From positions 1 through 64,000 of the forward strand of contig URSA01000014.1 in assembly GCA_900550475.1 (NCBI GenBank): DNA of 64,000 bases, written 5' to 3'. This stretch comes from an uncultured Lachnospiraceae bacterium (lineage in GTDB: Bacteria > Bacillota > Clostridia > Lachnospirales > Lachnospiraceae). The notes beneath the pieces are model-generated. The model saw nothing but the letters and a program-made list of their open reading frames with translations, was not told where the DNA came from and did no database searches. Positions 6,970 to 16,467 of the stretch are shown here, piece by piece (within the stretch, counting starts at the first letter, position 1; every line of letters begins with the position of its first letter). Both the position numbers and the translations under genes were made by a program.

Positions 6970-9174
6970 TTGGGTGTTATATATAAGGCACATATCAATG
7001 AAAAGACGCGGGCGGTTCAGACCATAAAAGAGCATGCGGAGGGTACGGCAGAGCTTGCGGCGGCATTTGCCATCCCAAAGCTGAAAGAGTTGTCGTACCA
7101 ATGCGGTATGCTCCATGATATTGGGAAGGTATCTGATAAATTTCAACGACGGATAGACGGAGCGAATATCAGGGTCGAGCATTCTGCCTGTGGTGCCATT
7201 GAGGCGAAAAAACTGCATCCGAATGCAATCGGTCTGCTGATGGCGTACTGTATTGCAGGGCATCACAGTGGATTGCCGGATGGCGGCAGCATAGGGGACA
7301 GGTCTGACGGCGCCACGCTGCAAGCCCGTCTGCACAGGGAGTACGAGGATTACAGTGCATATCGGGATGAAATCTTACCCGGGACATTGGATGATGCCGG
7401 ATTGATCTCCTTTTTGATACAACACTGTGGTAACAGTATTGATAAGGTGGTGGATCAGTTTGCGTTTTGGGTAAGATATGTCTATTCCTGTCTTGTGGAT
7501 GCGGATTGGATTGACACTTCCACATTTTGCGAAGGCGAGGCACCGGAGGGGCTGCATGCGGATTTCAGGAAGGCGCTTGCGCTTGCGGATCAAAAACTGG
7601 GCAGTTTTGTGTGCAAAACAAACTTACAGAAAAGCCGCGCCGGGCTGCAGGAACAGGTTTTCCGAAGAATCGGAACGGATGCGGAAATTTACCTGATGAA
7701 TATGCCGACAGGAAGCGGAAAAACCTTGTGCAGTGTGAAAGCAGCGTTGGAGAGGGTGCTGAAAGGAGAGAAAAAGAGGATTATTTACATCTGTCCTTTT
7801 AACGCGATCATAGACCAGACAGCGCAGGAGTTTACGGATTTGTTCGGAGATTCGGTGGAAATTCTGCGGCACCAGTCCACTTTTTCCTATGAGGATGAGG
7901 AGGACCTGGACGAGGATTATAGAAAATCAGTCAGACATGCTGTGGAAAACTGGGATGCACAGTTTATCATCACGACGGCAGTCCAGTTTTTTGAGTCGAT
8001 TAACGGAAACCGGCGCGGGAAATTGCGGAAGATGCATCATGTTGCGGATGCGGTGCTGGTGTTTGACGAGGCGCATCTGATGCCCCGGAAATATTTGCAG
8101 CCCTGCTTGCAGGCAGTGGCGTATATCACCAAATACCTGAACAGCGAGGCAATGTTTTTGACGGCAACCATGCCCGATTTTGAACGGCTGATCCGGCGAT
8201 ACGCCATGGAGGACAGCCGGATATATAATCTGGTGGAAGACAAATCCCTGTTTGGCAATTTTCAGAAGTGTCGGTTCTGCTACGAGGGGAAAATGTCGGG
8301 CGAGCAGATACTCAGGATGGCGGAGTCCTTCGCCTCTGCACTGGTGGTGGTGAACAGAAAAGCAACGGCAAGGGAACTGTATCGAATGGCAGCCGGGAAG
8401 AAATATCATCTTTCCACTTACATGACGGCACTCGACAGGGAGAGGATCATTGCAGAGGTGCGGGATGCACTCCGCAAGCTGGAGGAGGATTTTCCGGATG
8501 GAGCGGAGGTTCCGGAGGAAAGGCGGATCATAGTGTTTTCCACCTCGCTGGTGGAGGCGGGCGTTGATCTGGATTTTGCTACCGTATTCCGTGAAATGGC
8601 AGGACTTGACAACATCTTACAGGCAGGGGGACGATGCAACCGGGAGGGAAAAAGAACCGGTGCGGAAGTACATATTTTTGAGTATGACAGGCAGGACGGG
8701 ACAATCCTGCCGGATCGGGATGAACGTGCCGGACTGACCAGAGGTCTGCTCGAAGAGTTTGAAGACATTTCCTGCCCGGAAAGCATCCAGACATATTATG
8801 ACCGGCTTTACTTCATTAACGAGCAGGAAATACAGCAATATGCCATGCACAGGTTTTGCAGGGATATCAACAGCATTCCTTTCCGGGAGTATGCGGAACG
8901 ATTCAGAATCGTGGATGCGGAGAATACGGTATCCGTAGTGGTGCCGCAGGATGACAAATGTAAACAGATAGTGGAGCTGATGCGAACCGGCGGAAAGGCA
9001 AACGCCAGACAGATGCAGAAATATACCTGCACCGTCGGCAGGAAAGAGTTTGATGACCTGTATCGGCAGGGCGCGGTTTGTGATTATGGGACGGGTATCT
9101 GGTGCTTGACGAATACGGATTATTATGACAGGGAACTGGGCATTTACTTTGAGGGAAAGGATTATATCTTGTGA
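6970..9174 (+). CDS. cas3: CRISPR-associated nuclease/helicase Cas3 (type I-C)
   Basis: A 734-residue fusion of an HD nuclease and an SF2 helicase, normal for type I-C. It is recruited by target-bound Cascade to nick and degrade DNA. HD domain: MLHDIGK (His49-Asp50), HSACGA, and AGHHSGLPDGGS near 95-106. Helicase: MPTGSGKT (Walker A, 245-252), VFDEAH (Asp366), FLTATMP, STSLVEAGVDLDF and QAGGRCNREG (motif VI, about 550). All key residues are present, so the protein looks active. The start is taken at TTG 6970, after AGAGG; no nearer ATG exists. First gene of the cas operon. Confidence 0.95.
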   Translation: MGVIYKAHINEKTRAVQTIKEHAEGTAELAAAFAIPKLKELSYQCGMLHDIGKVSDKFQRRIDGANIRVEHSACGAIEAKKLHPNAIGLLMAYCIAGHHSGLPDGGSIGDRSDGATLQARLHREYEDYSAYRDEILPGTLDDAGLISFLIQHCGNSIDKVVDQFAFWVRYVYSCLVDADWIDTSTFCEGEAPEGLHADFRKALALADQKLGSFVCKTNLQKSRAGLQEQVFRRIGTDAEIYLMNMPTGSGKTLCSVKAALERVLKGEKKRIIYICPFNAIIDQTAQEFTDLFGDSVEILRHQSTFSYEDEEDLDEDYRKSVRHAVENWDAQFIITTAVQFFESINGNRRGKLRKMHHVADAVLVFDEAHLMPRKYLQPCLQAVAYITKYLNSEAMFLTATMPDFERLIRRYAMEDSRIYNLVEDKSLFGNFQKCRFCYEGKMSGEQILRMAESFASALVVVNRKATARELYRMAAGKKYHLSTYMTALDRERIIAEVRDALRKLEEDFPDGAEVPEERRIIVFSTSLVEAGVDLDFATVFREMAGLDNILQAGGRCNREGKRTGAEVHIFEYDRQDGTILPDRDERAGLTRGLLEEFEDISCPESIQTYYDRLYFINEQEIQQYAMHRFCRDINSIPFREYAERFRIVDAENTVSVVVPQDDKCKQIVELMRTGGKANARQMQKYTCTVGRKEFDDLYRQGAVCDYGTGIWCLTNTDYYDRELGIYFEGKDYIL

Positions 9175-9192
9175 AGAGAAAGGAGAAGCAGG

Positions 9193-9921
9193 ATGGGATA
9201 TGGTTTTAAGGTGCTTGTGGAGGGCGATTATGCGTGTTTCACAAGAAATGAGTTGAAAGTGGAAAGGGTAAGCTATGATGTTCCCACACCCGGAGCGCTT
9301 GAAGGCATGCTGAAAAGCGTGTATTGGAAGCCGGCGATCAGGTATGTGATCGACAGAATCATAGTTTTTCAACCGATTGAATTTGCCAACATAAGGCGTA
9401 ACGAGGTGAAGAACAAGGTTCTATACAGCGCCGTCAGGGGACAGATGAACGGGACGGGAGCCGATCCCTGCATCTATACGGTGGAAAACAGGAGCCAGCG
9501 TGCCTCTATGGTGTTGAAAAATGTGAAATATGGGGTGGAATTTCACTTTGAACTGACCGGATTGCAAAATGACAGGGAGGAAGACCCGGAAAACAAGCAT
9601 TACAATATTATCAAGAGGAGACTGGAAAATGGGCAGTATTTCCGCGTACCGTGCCTTGGGTGCAGTGAATTTCCGGTAAAGCGCCTGGAACTTGTGGAGG
9701 AATTTGACGAGAATCTGATCAGTGATGCCATTCTGAACATGGGTGATGTGGATCTTGGCTTTATGGAATACCGTGTGGTGTTTGAGGACGGCGGTGTGCC
9801 AAAGAACGGAGACTGGGAGAATCCCAAGTTTTCCGACAAAGCGACCACCATGTACTATCGTCCGCATATGGTGAACGGCGTGATTGATGTGGCAAAGTAC
9901 CGCGACATGCAGAAATACTGA
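9193..9921 (+). CDS. cas5c: Cas5c (Cas5d), crRNA-processing subunit of type I-C Cascade
   Basis: A 242-residue protein starting GYGFKVLVEGDYACFTRNEL and VSYDVPTPGALEGMLKSVYW, the hallmark start of the type I-C Cas5 family. In this subtype Cas6 is absent and Cas5c itself cuts the repeat RNA and stays bound to the crRNA 5' handle. Tyr44 in SVYWKP lies where a catalytic tyrosine has been described in the family. The ATG follows AAGGAGAAGCAGG. Encoded 18 bases after cas3 and followed closely by cas8c. Confidence 0.93.
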   Translation: MGYGFKVLVEGDYACFTRNELKVERVSYDVPTPGALEGMLKSVYWKPAIRYVIDRIIVFQPIEFANIRRNEVKNKVLYSAVRGQMNGTGADPCIYTVENRSQRASMVLKNVKYGVEFHFELTGLQNDREEDPENKHYNIIKRRLENGQYFRVPCLGCSEFPVKRLELVEEFDENLISDAILNMGDVDLGFMEYRVVFEDGGVPKNGDWENPKFSDKATTMYYRPHMVNGVIDVAKYRDMQKY

Positions 9922-9955
9922 GATTGTAAAGGAAGACAAAGGAAGGAGGGAAACC

Positions 9956-11749
9956 ATGCTGATACAGGCGCTTTGTGAGTATTATGATATTCTGGCAAAG
10001 GCAGGAAAGGTGACGCCGGCAGGGTACAGCAAGGCAAAGATTCACTATCTGGTACATTTGACACCGGAGGGAGAGATTGACAATATTTCAAATTGGCAGG
10101 TGACGCAGGGAGAAAAGGAAAAACCGGTTCCAAGAGAGGAACAGATGCCGGAGCGTACCGAAAAACCGGGTATAGAGGCGAACATCGTAGAACACAGACC
10201 ATTGTATCTGTTCGGGCTGAATGAGACAGATGGGGTACTGAGCCCGGAGGACAAGACAGGGAAAGCGAAAAAATCCCACCGGGCATTGGTGGAGAGTAAT
10301 CTGGAATTTCTGGAGGGCTTGGATTCTCCTGTGGTCAATGCCTATCGGAAGTTTCTGGAAAACTGGAATCCGGAGTCCGAGACGGAAAATCCCCATTTGC
10401 TGGGGCTGGGGAAAAGTTACAGCAAATCCAACTATATATTCTGCCTCAAGGGGAGACCGGATTTACTGCTCCACCTTGATCCCGGATTAAAATCCAAATG
10501 GGAGGAAAGGCAGAGCAACCGGGGGACAGGAGGGGGGGAAATGACTGCCCAGTGTGCCGTGACCGGTGAAATGGCTCCCATAGCCCGCATCCATGGAAAG
10601 ATCAAGGGTGTTGCGGGCGGGCTTGCCACGGGGGCGGTTCTGGTCGGATTTAATAACCCGTCCGAGTGCTCCTACGGAATGGAACAGTCCTATAACAGCA
10701 ATATATCCGAGGCTGCCATGAAGAAATACACGGAGGCGCTCAACTATCTTTTGAACAGCAACCGGCATAAGGTACTCATTGACGATATGACGGTGGTATT
10801 TTGGGCGATGGACTCCGGCGAAGACAGCGAATTGCTGCTTCAGGAGATGCTGTTTGGAAACGGGCAGGATACCCTGCACGCAGAGCAGACGGAGCGGTTG
10901 CTGCAAAATATGTTGGAGGGAGCGAAAAACGGCACACTCACGGAGAGGAGCTTTACAACGCTGGCGAATATAGATCCCAATGTGGATTTTTACATGGTTG
11001 GGCTAAAGCCTAATTCCTCCAGACTTGCGCTGAAGTTTATCTACCGCAGGAAATATGCGGACATTTTATACAATGTGGCAAGGTTCCAGATGGACATGCA
11101 GGTATCGGGGCAGGCGCGTGCAGTGCCGATTTATCGGATCAAGCGGGAACTGGTTCCTCCCAAAAGCAAGGACAACAAGGTAAATTCCGCCATGATGGCA
11201 AGAATGCTGGAAGCAGTGCTATGTCACGCAAAATACCCCTATGCGCTGTTTGATACCATGGTCAGAAGGATTAAAATTGATGCTTCTGACGAAAACGTGC
11301 GGTTCAACGAGGTGAGAGCAGGTATTCTGAAGGCCTGTATCAATAGAAATTATACAAAAAAGAAGGAGGAAGAGATTACAGTGGGACTGAACACAGAGAA
11401 CCAGAATCAGGCATACTTGTGCGGCAGACTTTTTGCCGTACTGGAAAAATTGCAACAGGAAGCTTTGGGAAATCTTAACCGGACGATCAAAGACGCATAT
11501 TTTGCGTCGGCATCATCCACACCGGTACTGGTGTTTCCTAAATTGCTGTGTCTGGCGCAGAATCATTTGAACAAAGTGAAAAGACCGGTTTATTTCAAGA
11601 AATTAATCGGTCAGGTGGTGGATGGGATTCAGGATCAATTTCCACAAAGACTTTCTTTGCCGGAGCAGGGAATGTTTCAGATAGGCTACTACCAACAGTA
11701 TCAGGATTTCTTTAAAACAGAGAGTACAGAGGAAGGGGAGGAACAGTAA
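9956..11749 (+). CDS. cas8c: Cas8c (Csd1), large subunit of type I-C Cascade
   Basis: A 597-residue Csd1-family protein. Cas8c recognises the PAM and recruits Cas3, and in I-C systems an internal start also yields Cas11c. Typical stretches are LIQALCEYYDILAKAGKVTP at the N-terminus, FCLKGRPDLLLHL and the central SRLALKFIYRRKYADILYN. ATG 9956 is chosen because AAGGAGGG lies just upstream; the open frame reaches back to 9884 inside cas5c without a ribosome site. A GAGGAGGAGAG-like internal site for Cas11c should be looked for in the last third (near 11365-11380, AAGAAGGAGGAAGAG). It is followed by cas7 after one base. Confidence 0.92.
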   Translation: MLIQALCEYYDILAKAGKVTPAGYSKAKIHYLVHLTPEGEIDNISNWQVTQGEKEKPVPREEQMPERTEKPGIEANIVEHRPLYLFGLNETDGVLSPEDKTGKAKKSHRALVESNLEFLEGLDSPVVNAYRKFLENWNPESETENPHLLGLGKSYSKSNYIFCLKGRPDLLLHLDPGLKSKWEERQSNRGTGGGEMTAQCAVTGEMAPIARIHGKIKGVAGGLATGAVLVGFNNPSECSYGMEQSYNSNISEAAMKKYTEALNYLLNSNRHKVLIDDMTVVFWAMDSGEDSELLLQEMLFGNGQDTLHAEQTERLLQNMLEGAKNGTLTERSFTTLANIDPNVDFYMVGLKPNSSRLALKFIYRRKYADILYNVARFQMDMQVSGQARAVPIYRIKRELVPPKSKDNKVNSAMMARMLEAVLCHAKYPYALFDTMVRRIKIDASDENVRFNEVRAGILKACINRNYTKKKEEEITVGLNTENQNQAYLCGRLFAVLEKLQQEALGNLNRTIKDAYFASASSTPVLVFPKLLCLAQNHLNKVKRPVYFKKLIGQVVDGIQDQFPQRLSLPEQGMFQIGYYQQYQDFFKTESTEEGEEQ

Positions 11750-11750
11750 T

Positions 11751-12611
11751 ATGGCACTTGAGAACAGATATGATTTTGTAATGCTTTTTGATGTGGAAAA
11801 CGGAAATCCGAACGGAGATCCGGATGCGGGAAACGCTCCCAGAATTGATGTGGAGTCCGGTCTGGGATATGTCACGGATGTATGTCTGAAACGTAAGATC
11901 CGAAATTATGTGGAACTTTGCAGGGAGGGAGAGCCGGGATACAATATTTTGGTTAAACCGGATAAATCCCTGAATGCCAAGTTTACGGAAGCTTATGATG
12001 CATTGGGACTTCCCCATAACAAAGAGAAAAATAAAAATCCGGATGACGTGAAAAAGGCAAGAGATTACATGTGCCGCAATTACTATGATGTCAGGGCATT
12101 CGGGGCTGTCATGTCCACCGGTGACGATCCCTGCGGTATTGTGAGAGGGCCGGTGCAGATCAATTTTGCCAGAAGCATTTCCCAGGTCAACAATCAGGAA
12201 GTGACCATCACGAGACAGGCGAGAACCACGGACGAACGCAAGGAAACGGGAGAGACCGAGATGGGAAGAAAGAGCGTGATTCCCTACGCTTTATACCGTG
12301 CGGAAGGCTATGTGTCAGCTGCTTTGGCAAACAAAGTCACGGGACTTTCCGAGGAAGATCTGGAGCTTTTGTGGAATGCCATCATCAACATGTTTGAAAA
12401 TGATCACAGCGCTGCGCGCGGAAAGATGTGCATGAGAAAATTGTATGTTTTCAAACACAGCAATGTACTGGGAAATTGTCCTTCCCACCTTTTGTTCGAC
12501 AAGATTACGGTGGAGGAAAAATCCGACCAGGCGCCGCGCGCTTTTTCGGATTATGAAATCCATGTAGACCGCGAAATGCCCGCAGGGGTTGAACTTCTGG
12601 AAAAACTGTAA
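11751..12611 (+). CDS. cas7: Cas7c (Csd2), crRNA-binding backbone of Cascade
   Basis: A 286-residue Csd2 protein, recognised from the N-terminus (RYDFVMLFDVENGNPNGDPD), AFGAVMSTGDDPCGIVRGPV, and MRKLYVFKHSNVLGNCPSHL. It forms the repeated filament along the crRNA spacer in type I-C Cascade. AGGGGAGGAACAG precedes the ATG. Its TAA shares a base with the ATG of cas4 (TAATG), so the two are translationally coupled. Confidence 0.94.
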   Translation: MALENRYDFVMLFDVENGNPNGDPDAGNAPRIDVESGLGYVTDVCLKRKIRNYVELCREGEPGYNILVKPDKSLNAKFTEAYDALGLPHNKEKNKNPDDVKKARDYMCRNYYDVRAFGAVMSTGDDPCGIVRGPVQINFARSISQVNNQEVTITRQARTTDERKETGETEMGRKSVIPYALYRAEGYVSAALANKVTGLSEEDLELLWNAIINMFENDHSAARGKMCMRKLYVFKHSNVLGNCPSHLLFDKITVEEKSDQAPRAFSDYEIHVDREMPAGVELLEKL

Positions 12612-13291
12612 TGAGTGAGGAGATTTCAATCAGAGCAATCCAACATTATCTGTATTGCCCTCACCGCTGGGGACTGCTTGAAATCGATCGGGCGTGGGCG
12701 GAGAATGTGTTTGTCACAAAGGCAAATCTGCTTCACGGGCGGGTACATGACCCGGACAGCCATTACACCACCGGCAGCAAAAAGGTGTTTACCTCCGTCC
12801 CGGTTTACCATGATGATCCGAAATATAATCTGTACGGAATTGTGGACTGTCTTGAGCTGACCGAGGATACATCCGGCGTGAGCATAGAAAACATGCCCGG
12901 AAAATATCGCATTTGTATTGTGGAGTATAAGCCAACAAAGCCGAAAGACAAGGAGTATCACGAAGAGGATCTGATGCAGGTATTTGCGCAGAAGCTGTGT
13001 GTGGATTATGTGTTTGGCGGAGACTGCGAAGCAGTGCTTTACTATGCGGATGTGAAGAAAAGAATCCGGTTGCCTTTGCAGGAGAATTTTGCCCGGTATG
13101 AGGAAACTTTGGCTGCAATACTGGAAGACATGCGGGACAGGATGGCGACAGGAAAGATACCGAAAATCCGGGTTGGGCAAAAATGCAGCGGCTGCTCCAT
13201 GGCGGACATGTGTATGCCGAAGGCGGGAGGCAGGGGAAATTTCCTTGCCTCTCTGCGGCAGGCAGAGCAATCGGAAGAGATAGGTAAGTAG
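12611..13291 (+). CDS. cas4: Cas4 exonuclease for spacer acquisition
   Basis: A 226-residue RecB-like nuclease with an iron-sulphur cluster. The cluster ligands are visible as Cys16 (YLYCPHR) and a C-terminal trio Cys192, Cys195, Cys201 (KCSGCSMADMC). The nuclease core has RICIVEYKPTKP, with the conserved E and K, and DLMQVFAQKLC, which resembles the QxxxY motif region. Cas4 trims prespacers and sets their PAM orientation together with Cas1-Cas2. It starts one base inside the cas7 stop codon. Confidence 0.93.
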   Translation: MSEEISIRAIQHYLYCPHRWGLLEIDRAWAENVFVTKANLLHGRVHDPDSHYTTGSKKVFTSVPVYHDDPKYNLYGIVDCLELTEDTSGVSIENMPGKYRICIVEYKPTKPKDKEYHEEDLMQVFAQKLCVDYVFGGDCEAVLYYADVKKRIRLPLQENFARYEETLAAILEDMRDRMATGKIPKIRVGQKCSGCSMADMCMPKAGGRGNFLASLRQAEQSEEIGK

Positions 13292-13320
13292 GAGCCGCCT
13301 CTGCGGCGGAATGGGTGCAG

Positions 13321-14343
13321 ATGAGAAAGCTGTTGAATACGCTTTATATTACAAATGAGCAGGCATACCTTTCCCTCGACGGGGAAAATCTGGTGTGCAG
13401 AATAGACGGGGAGGAAAGACTGCGAATCCCATTCGACAATGTGGAGAGCGTGGTCTGTATGAACTATGTGGGCTGTTCCCCGGCGCTTATGGGAAAATGC
13501 GTGGAAAAATTAATTCCCATAAGCTTTATTTCCCCGCAGGGTAAGTTTTTGGCAAAAGTATGCGGCGAGACAAAAGGGAATGTCTTTTTGCGGGTCGCAC
13601 AAATTGACTGCTTCCGGCAGAATGGACTGACGCTTGCGAAAAATACTATGGCTGCCAAATTCAGCAATACCAGGCAACTGCTTCGGCGAACCATGCACGA
13701 CAATCCGTCCGTGCGCGAGGATGAGGAAGTGCAGAGCGTGGTGGAGACGCTGAATGAGGGCATAGAGAAGGTTCTGTGTGCGCAAAGTGTGGAGGAAGTG
13801 GTTGGAACAGAGGGAAACTGCGCACAGAATTATTTTTCTGTTTTTGACCGTCTGATCACGAACAAGAAGACAGGCATGTCCTTTTCCGTCCGAACGAAAC
13901 GCCCTCCGTTGGATCCTGTTAATGCAATGCTCTCATTTGTATATACATTGGCGACAAATGAGTATGCGGCGGCATTGGAGACCGTGGGACTTGACAGCTA
14001 CATCGGTTACTGCCATGCATTGCGAAGTGGGCGAAGCTCACTTGCCTGCGATCTGGTGGAAGAAGCCAGATGCATTGCAGAACGTTTTGTATTGACGCTG
14101 ATCAATCTGCAGGTGGTCGGAACAGGCGATTTTGACACACAAATTTCGGGGGCGGTGTGGTTAAACGAATCGGGCCGCAAGAAAGTTTTGACAAAGTGGC
14201 AGGAGAAAAAGCGAACCGACATGATGCACCCGTACCTGAAACAGAAAATTCCGTTCGGACTTTTGCCTTATGTGCAGAGTAATCTTCTTGCCAAGTTTGT
14301 GCGGGGAGATATTGCGGAATATCCGCCATTTCTTGTAAAATAG
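13321..14343 (+). CDS. cas1: Cas1 integrase
   Basis: About 340 residues of the type I-C Cas1 family, starting RKLLNTLYITNEQAYLSLDG. The catalytic region GYCHALRSGRSSLACDLVEE carries the metal-binding His and acidic residues. ATG 13321 is preferred over GTG 13315 because the family starts at MRKLLNTL. A GCCGC/GCGGC hairpin (13294-13307) precedes it and merges with the ribosome-site region GCGGCGGAATGG. Cas1 integrates new spacers at the leader end of the array. Confidence 0.94.
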   Translation: MRKLLNTLYITNEQAYLSLDGENLVCRIDGEERLRIPFDNVESVVCMNYVGCSPALMGKCVEKLIPISFISPQGKFLAKVCGETKGNVFLRVAQIDCFRQNGLTLAKNTMAAKFSNTRQLLRRTMHDNPSVREDEEVQSVVETLNEGIEKVLCAQSVEEVVGTEGNCAQNYFSVFDRLITNKKTGMSFSVRTKRPPLDPVNAMLSFVYTLATNEYAAALETVGLDSYIGYCHALRSGRSSLACDLVEEARCIAERFVLTLINLQVVGTGDFDTQISGAVWLNESGRKKVLTKWQEKKRTDMMHPYLKQKIPFGLLPYVQSNLLAKFVRGDIAEYPPFLVK

Positions 14344-14467
14344 GACTAACAGCTATCTTCAAAGGATAATGCGTGCCGCAGACATCGAGATTATGACCCG
14401 ACTGCATGGTTGAAACGGAGATTCAACAGATGCTTTCTGATGAGGGGCGGCGGAATGGAGCGTTTCT

Positions 14468-14758
14468 ATGATGGTGATAATCAGTTACGACGTGAGCACC
14501 GTTGATGCTGCCGGCAGAACCCGATTGAGAAAGGTTGCAAAGGAGTGCCAGAATCATGCCCAGCGCGTACAGAACTCGGTTTTTGAAGCAGATCTGGACT
14601 ACTCGGCATTTCTGAAAATGAAAGATCGGCTGCTGAAGCTGATCGATCAGGAACACGACAGCCTCCGCTTCTACTATTTGGGCAACAACTGGGAACGCAG
14701 GGTGGAGCACATCGGCGCAAAAAACACATATAATCCCGAGGGAGTCATTATCCTTTGA
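14468..14758 (+). CDS. cas2: Cas2, acquisition complex subunit
   Basis: A 96-residue protein with the Cas2 start VIISYDVSTVDAAGRTRLRK, where the Asp after the first beta strand is conserved, and VQNSVFEADLD, FYYLGNNWERR. It bridges two Cas1 dimers during spacer integration. The 124-base gap after cas1 is the longest in the operon. The same 12 bases, GCGGCGGAATGG, occur before both cas1 (13303-13314) and cas2 (14447-14458). Confidence 0.94.
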   Translation: MMVIISYDVSTVDAAGRTRLRKVAKECQNHAQRVQNSVFEADLDYSAFLKMKDRLLKLIDQEHDSLRFYYLGNNWERRVEHIGAKNTYNPEGVIIL

Positions 14759-14912
14759 CCCATGGAGGCGAACCTCCGGTGACACAAAATATCCCGTAGG
14801 GTTCGCCCCCAAAAAGCACAATTTTATCTGAAAAAACATCATAAAACATTTTTAATTTTAGTCTGCCTCTCGCATTTAGACGCATGACCGAATACATCCA
14901 CAACATGTAGCG
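14759..14912 (+). promoter_or_regulatory. CRISPR leader
   Basis: The 154 bases between cas2 and the first repeat hold no gene and become AT-rich after 14810. GGCGAACC (14767-14774) and GGTTCGCC (14800-14807) form an inverted repeat at the cas2-proximal end. Repeat orientation (ending GAAAC away from cas2) makes this the leader side, where the array promoter and Cas1-Cas2 integration signals should lie. No clear -10/-35 pair was identified. Confidence 0.7.
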
Positions 14913-16396
14913 GTCATGCCTCGCAAGAGGCATGTGAGTAGAAACATCAACTTATTAAGCACTGCAATGAATTATGTAGTCATGCCTCGCAAGAGGCATG
15001 TGAGTAGAAACGGATTCGGGAATGGAAATATAAGGCGCTGGGACAGTCATGCCTCGCAAGAGGCATGTGAGTAGAAACGTAAAAGTGAATTTTGACACAC
15101 AAACAGTGTCAGGTCATGCCTCGCAAGAGGCATGTGAGTAGAAACTAATGCCGATGTTTATTGAATACATTCGGAATGCGTCATGCCTCGCAAGAGGCAT
15201 GTGAGTAGAAACGGCATGTTTCATTGATAACAAACCCTGTGTCCTCGTCATGCCTCGCAAGAGGCATGTGAGTAGAAACATTAAAGTGGCTTCGGGCAGA
15301 AAGTGAGGAATAGCGTCATGCCTCGCAAGAGGCATGTGAGTAGAAACCTTTTTCTGCCGGGGCATACCCGGCGCCCCGTACCGTCATGCCTCGCAAGAGG
15401 CATGTGAGTAGAAACCCGTAATAAGAGCCACCGGAACGAGTAGTATAATGTCATGCCTCGCAAGAGGCATGTGAGTAGAAACCTTACGAAAATGCGTCTC
15501 CCAGCATTTTGTCTAGTCATGCCTCGCAAGAGGCATGTGAGTAGAAACCTCCGTTAGGTTATCGGATTCTTTTCCTGTTAGGTCATGCCTCGCAAGAGGC
15601 ATGTGAGTAGAAACGTCCATAAGATAATCTTTGCTCCGTGGTGCTGTGCCGTCATGCCTCGCAAGAGGCATGTGAGTAGAAACGCGTTTTTGGTAGGTGT
15701 CGAATGGATCAAAGGTGTCATGCCTCGCAAGAGGCATGTGAGTAGAAACATCGCTATCGGGTTACATTATGCATACGGTGTAGGTCATGCCTCGCAAGAG
15801 GCATGTGAGTAGAAACAAAAGAGACCGAAAGTTCAAAAGCGTTGCTGTTGGTCATGCCTCGCAAGAGGCATGTGAGTAGAAACGCTGGAGGCATAGATCA
15901 GGGAAATAACAAACCCGTCATGCCTCGCAAGAGGCATGTGAGTAGAAACCTGATACGGATGAGGAGATGGCGCCGGGTCTGTGTCATGCCTCGCAAGAGG
16001 CATGTGAGTAGAAACAATCGCCGGGTCTAATTCCGGGACAGGTTCCGGGTCATGCCTCGCAAGAGGAATGTGAGTAGAAACCCGATTTTCGCAAAATCGA
16101 TATCATCAAACTTAGTCATGCCTCGCAAGAGGCATGTGAGTAGAAACGTCACACTATTCATTGCACGATGAATGCTATATGGTCATGCCTCGCAAGAGGC
16201 ATGTGAGTAGAAACGATAACCTGGGGTAGTGCTTCCATCAGGCCGTTGTCATGCCTCGCAAGAGGCATGTGAGTAGAAACACATCCCACTCCGTCACCGG
16301 ATCCATGGCGGATCCGTCATGCCTCGCAAGAGGCATGTGAGTAGAAACACCATAAATAATCCCGATAAACTAGGTTACACAGTCATGCCTCGCAAG
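14913..16396 (+). CRISPR. Type I-C CRISPR array: 22 full repeats, one truncated repeat, 22 spacers
   Basis: The repeat is 33 bases: GTC, a 7-base stem ATGCCTC, loop GCAA, the complementary GAGGCAT, then GTGAGTAGAAAC. Full copies begin at 14913, 14979, 15046, 15113, 15180, 15247, 15315, 15383, 15450, 15516, 15582, 15651, 15717, 15784, 15851, 15917, 15983, 16049, 16115, 16182, 16248 and 16316. Spacers are 33-36 bases and all appear different. The copy at 16049 has one change in the stem (GAGGAAT for GAGGCAT). The last copy, from 16382, stops after 15 bases at 16396. Near-perfect repeats and a full cas set suggest an active system. Confidence 0.98.
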
Positions 16397-16467
16397 TCTT
16401 ATGCATTAATAGCACACATGGTGATAAAATGACATTAGGTTGTTACGTGAAAAGAGAGGAATTCCAG

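Noticed and set aside
14129..14143. 15-base identity between spacer 3 (positions 11-25) and cas1
   Set aside because: The match is in the middle of the spacer, not in the PAM-side seed, and stops on both sides. With 22 spacers and 64 kb, a match of this length can occur by chance, so self-targeting is not supported.
14400..14425. Repeat-like GCATGGTTGAAAC between cas1 and cas2
   Set aside because: It recalls the 3' end of other I-C repeat families but not of the repeat used here, has no stem before it, and no promoter match after it was found.
15114..16030. Open frames with repeated MPRKRHVSRN or MPLARHD peptides
   Set aside because: They are translations of the CRISPR repeats and change frame with spacer length; not proteins.
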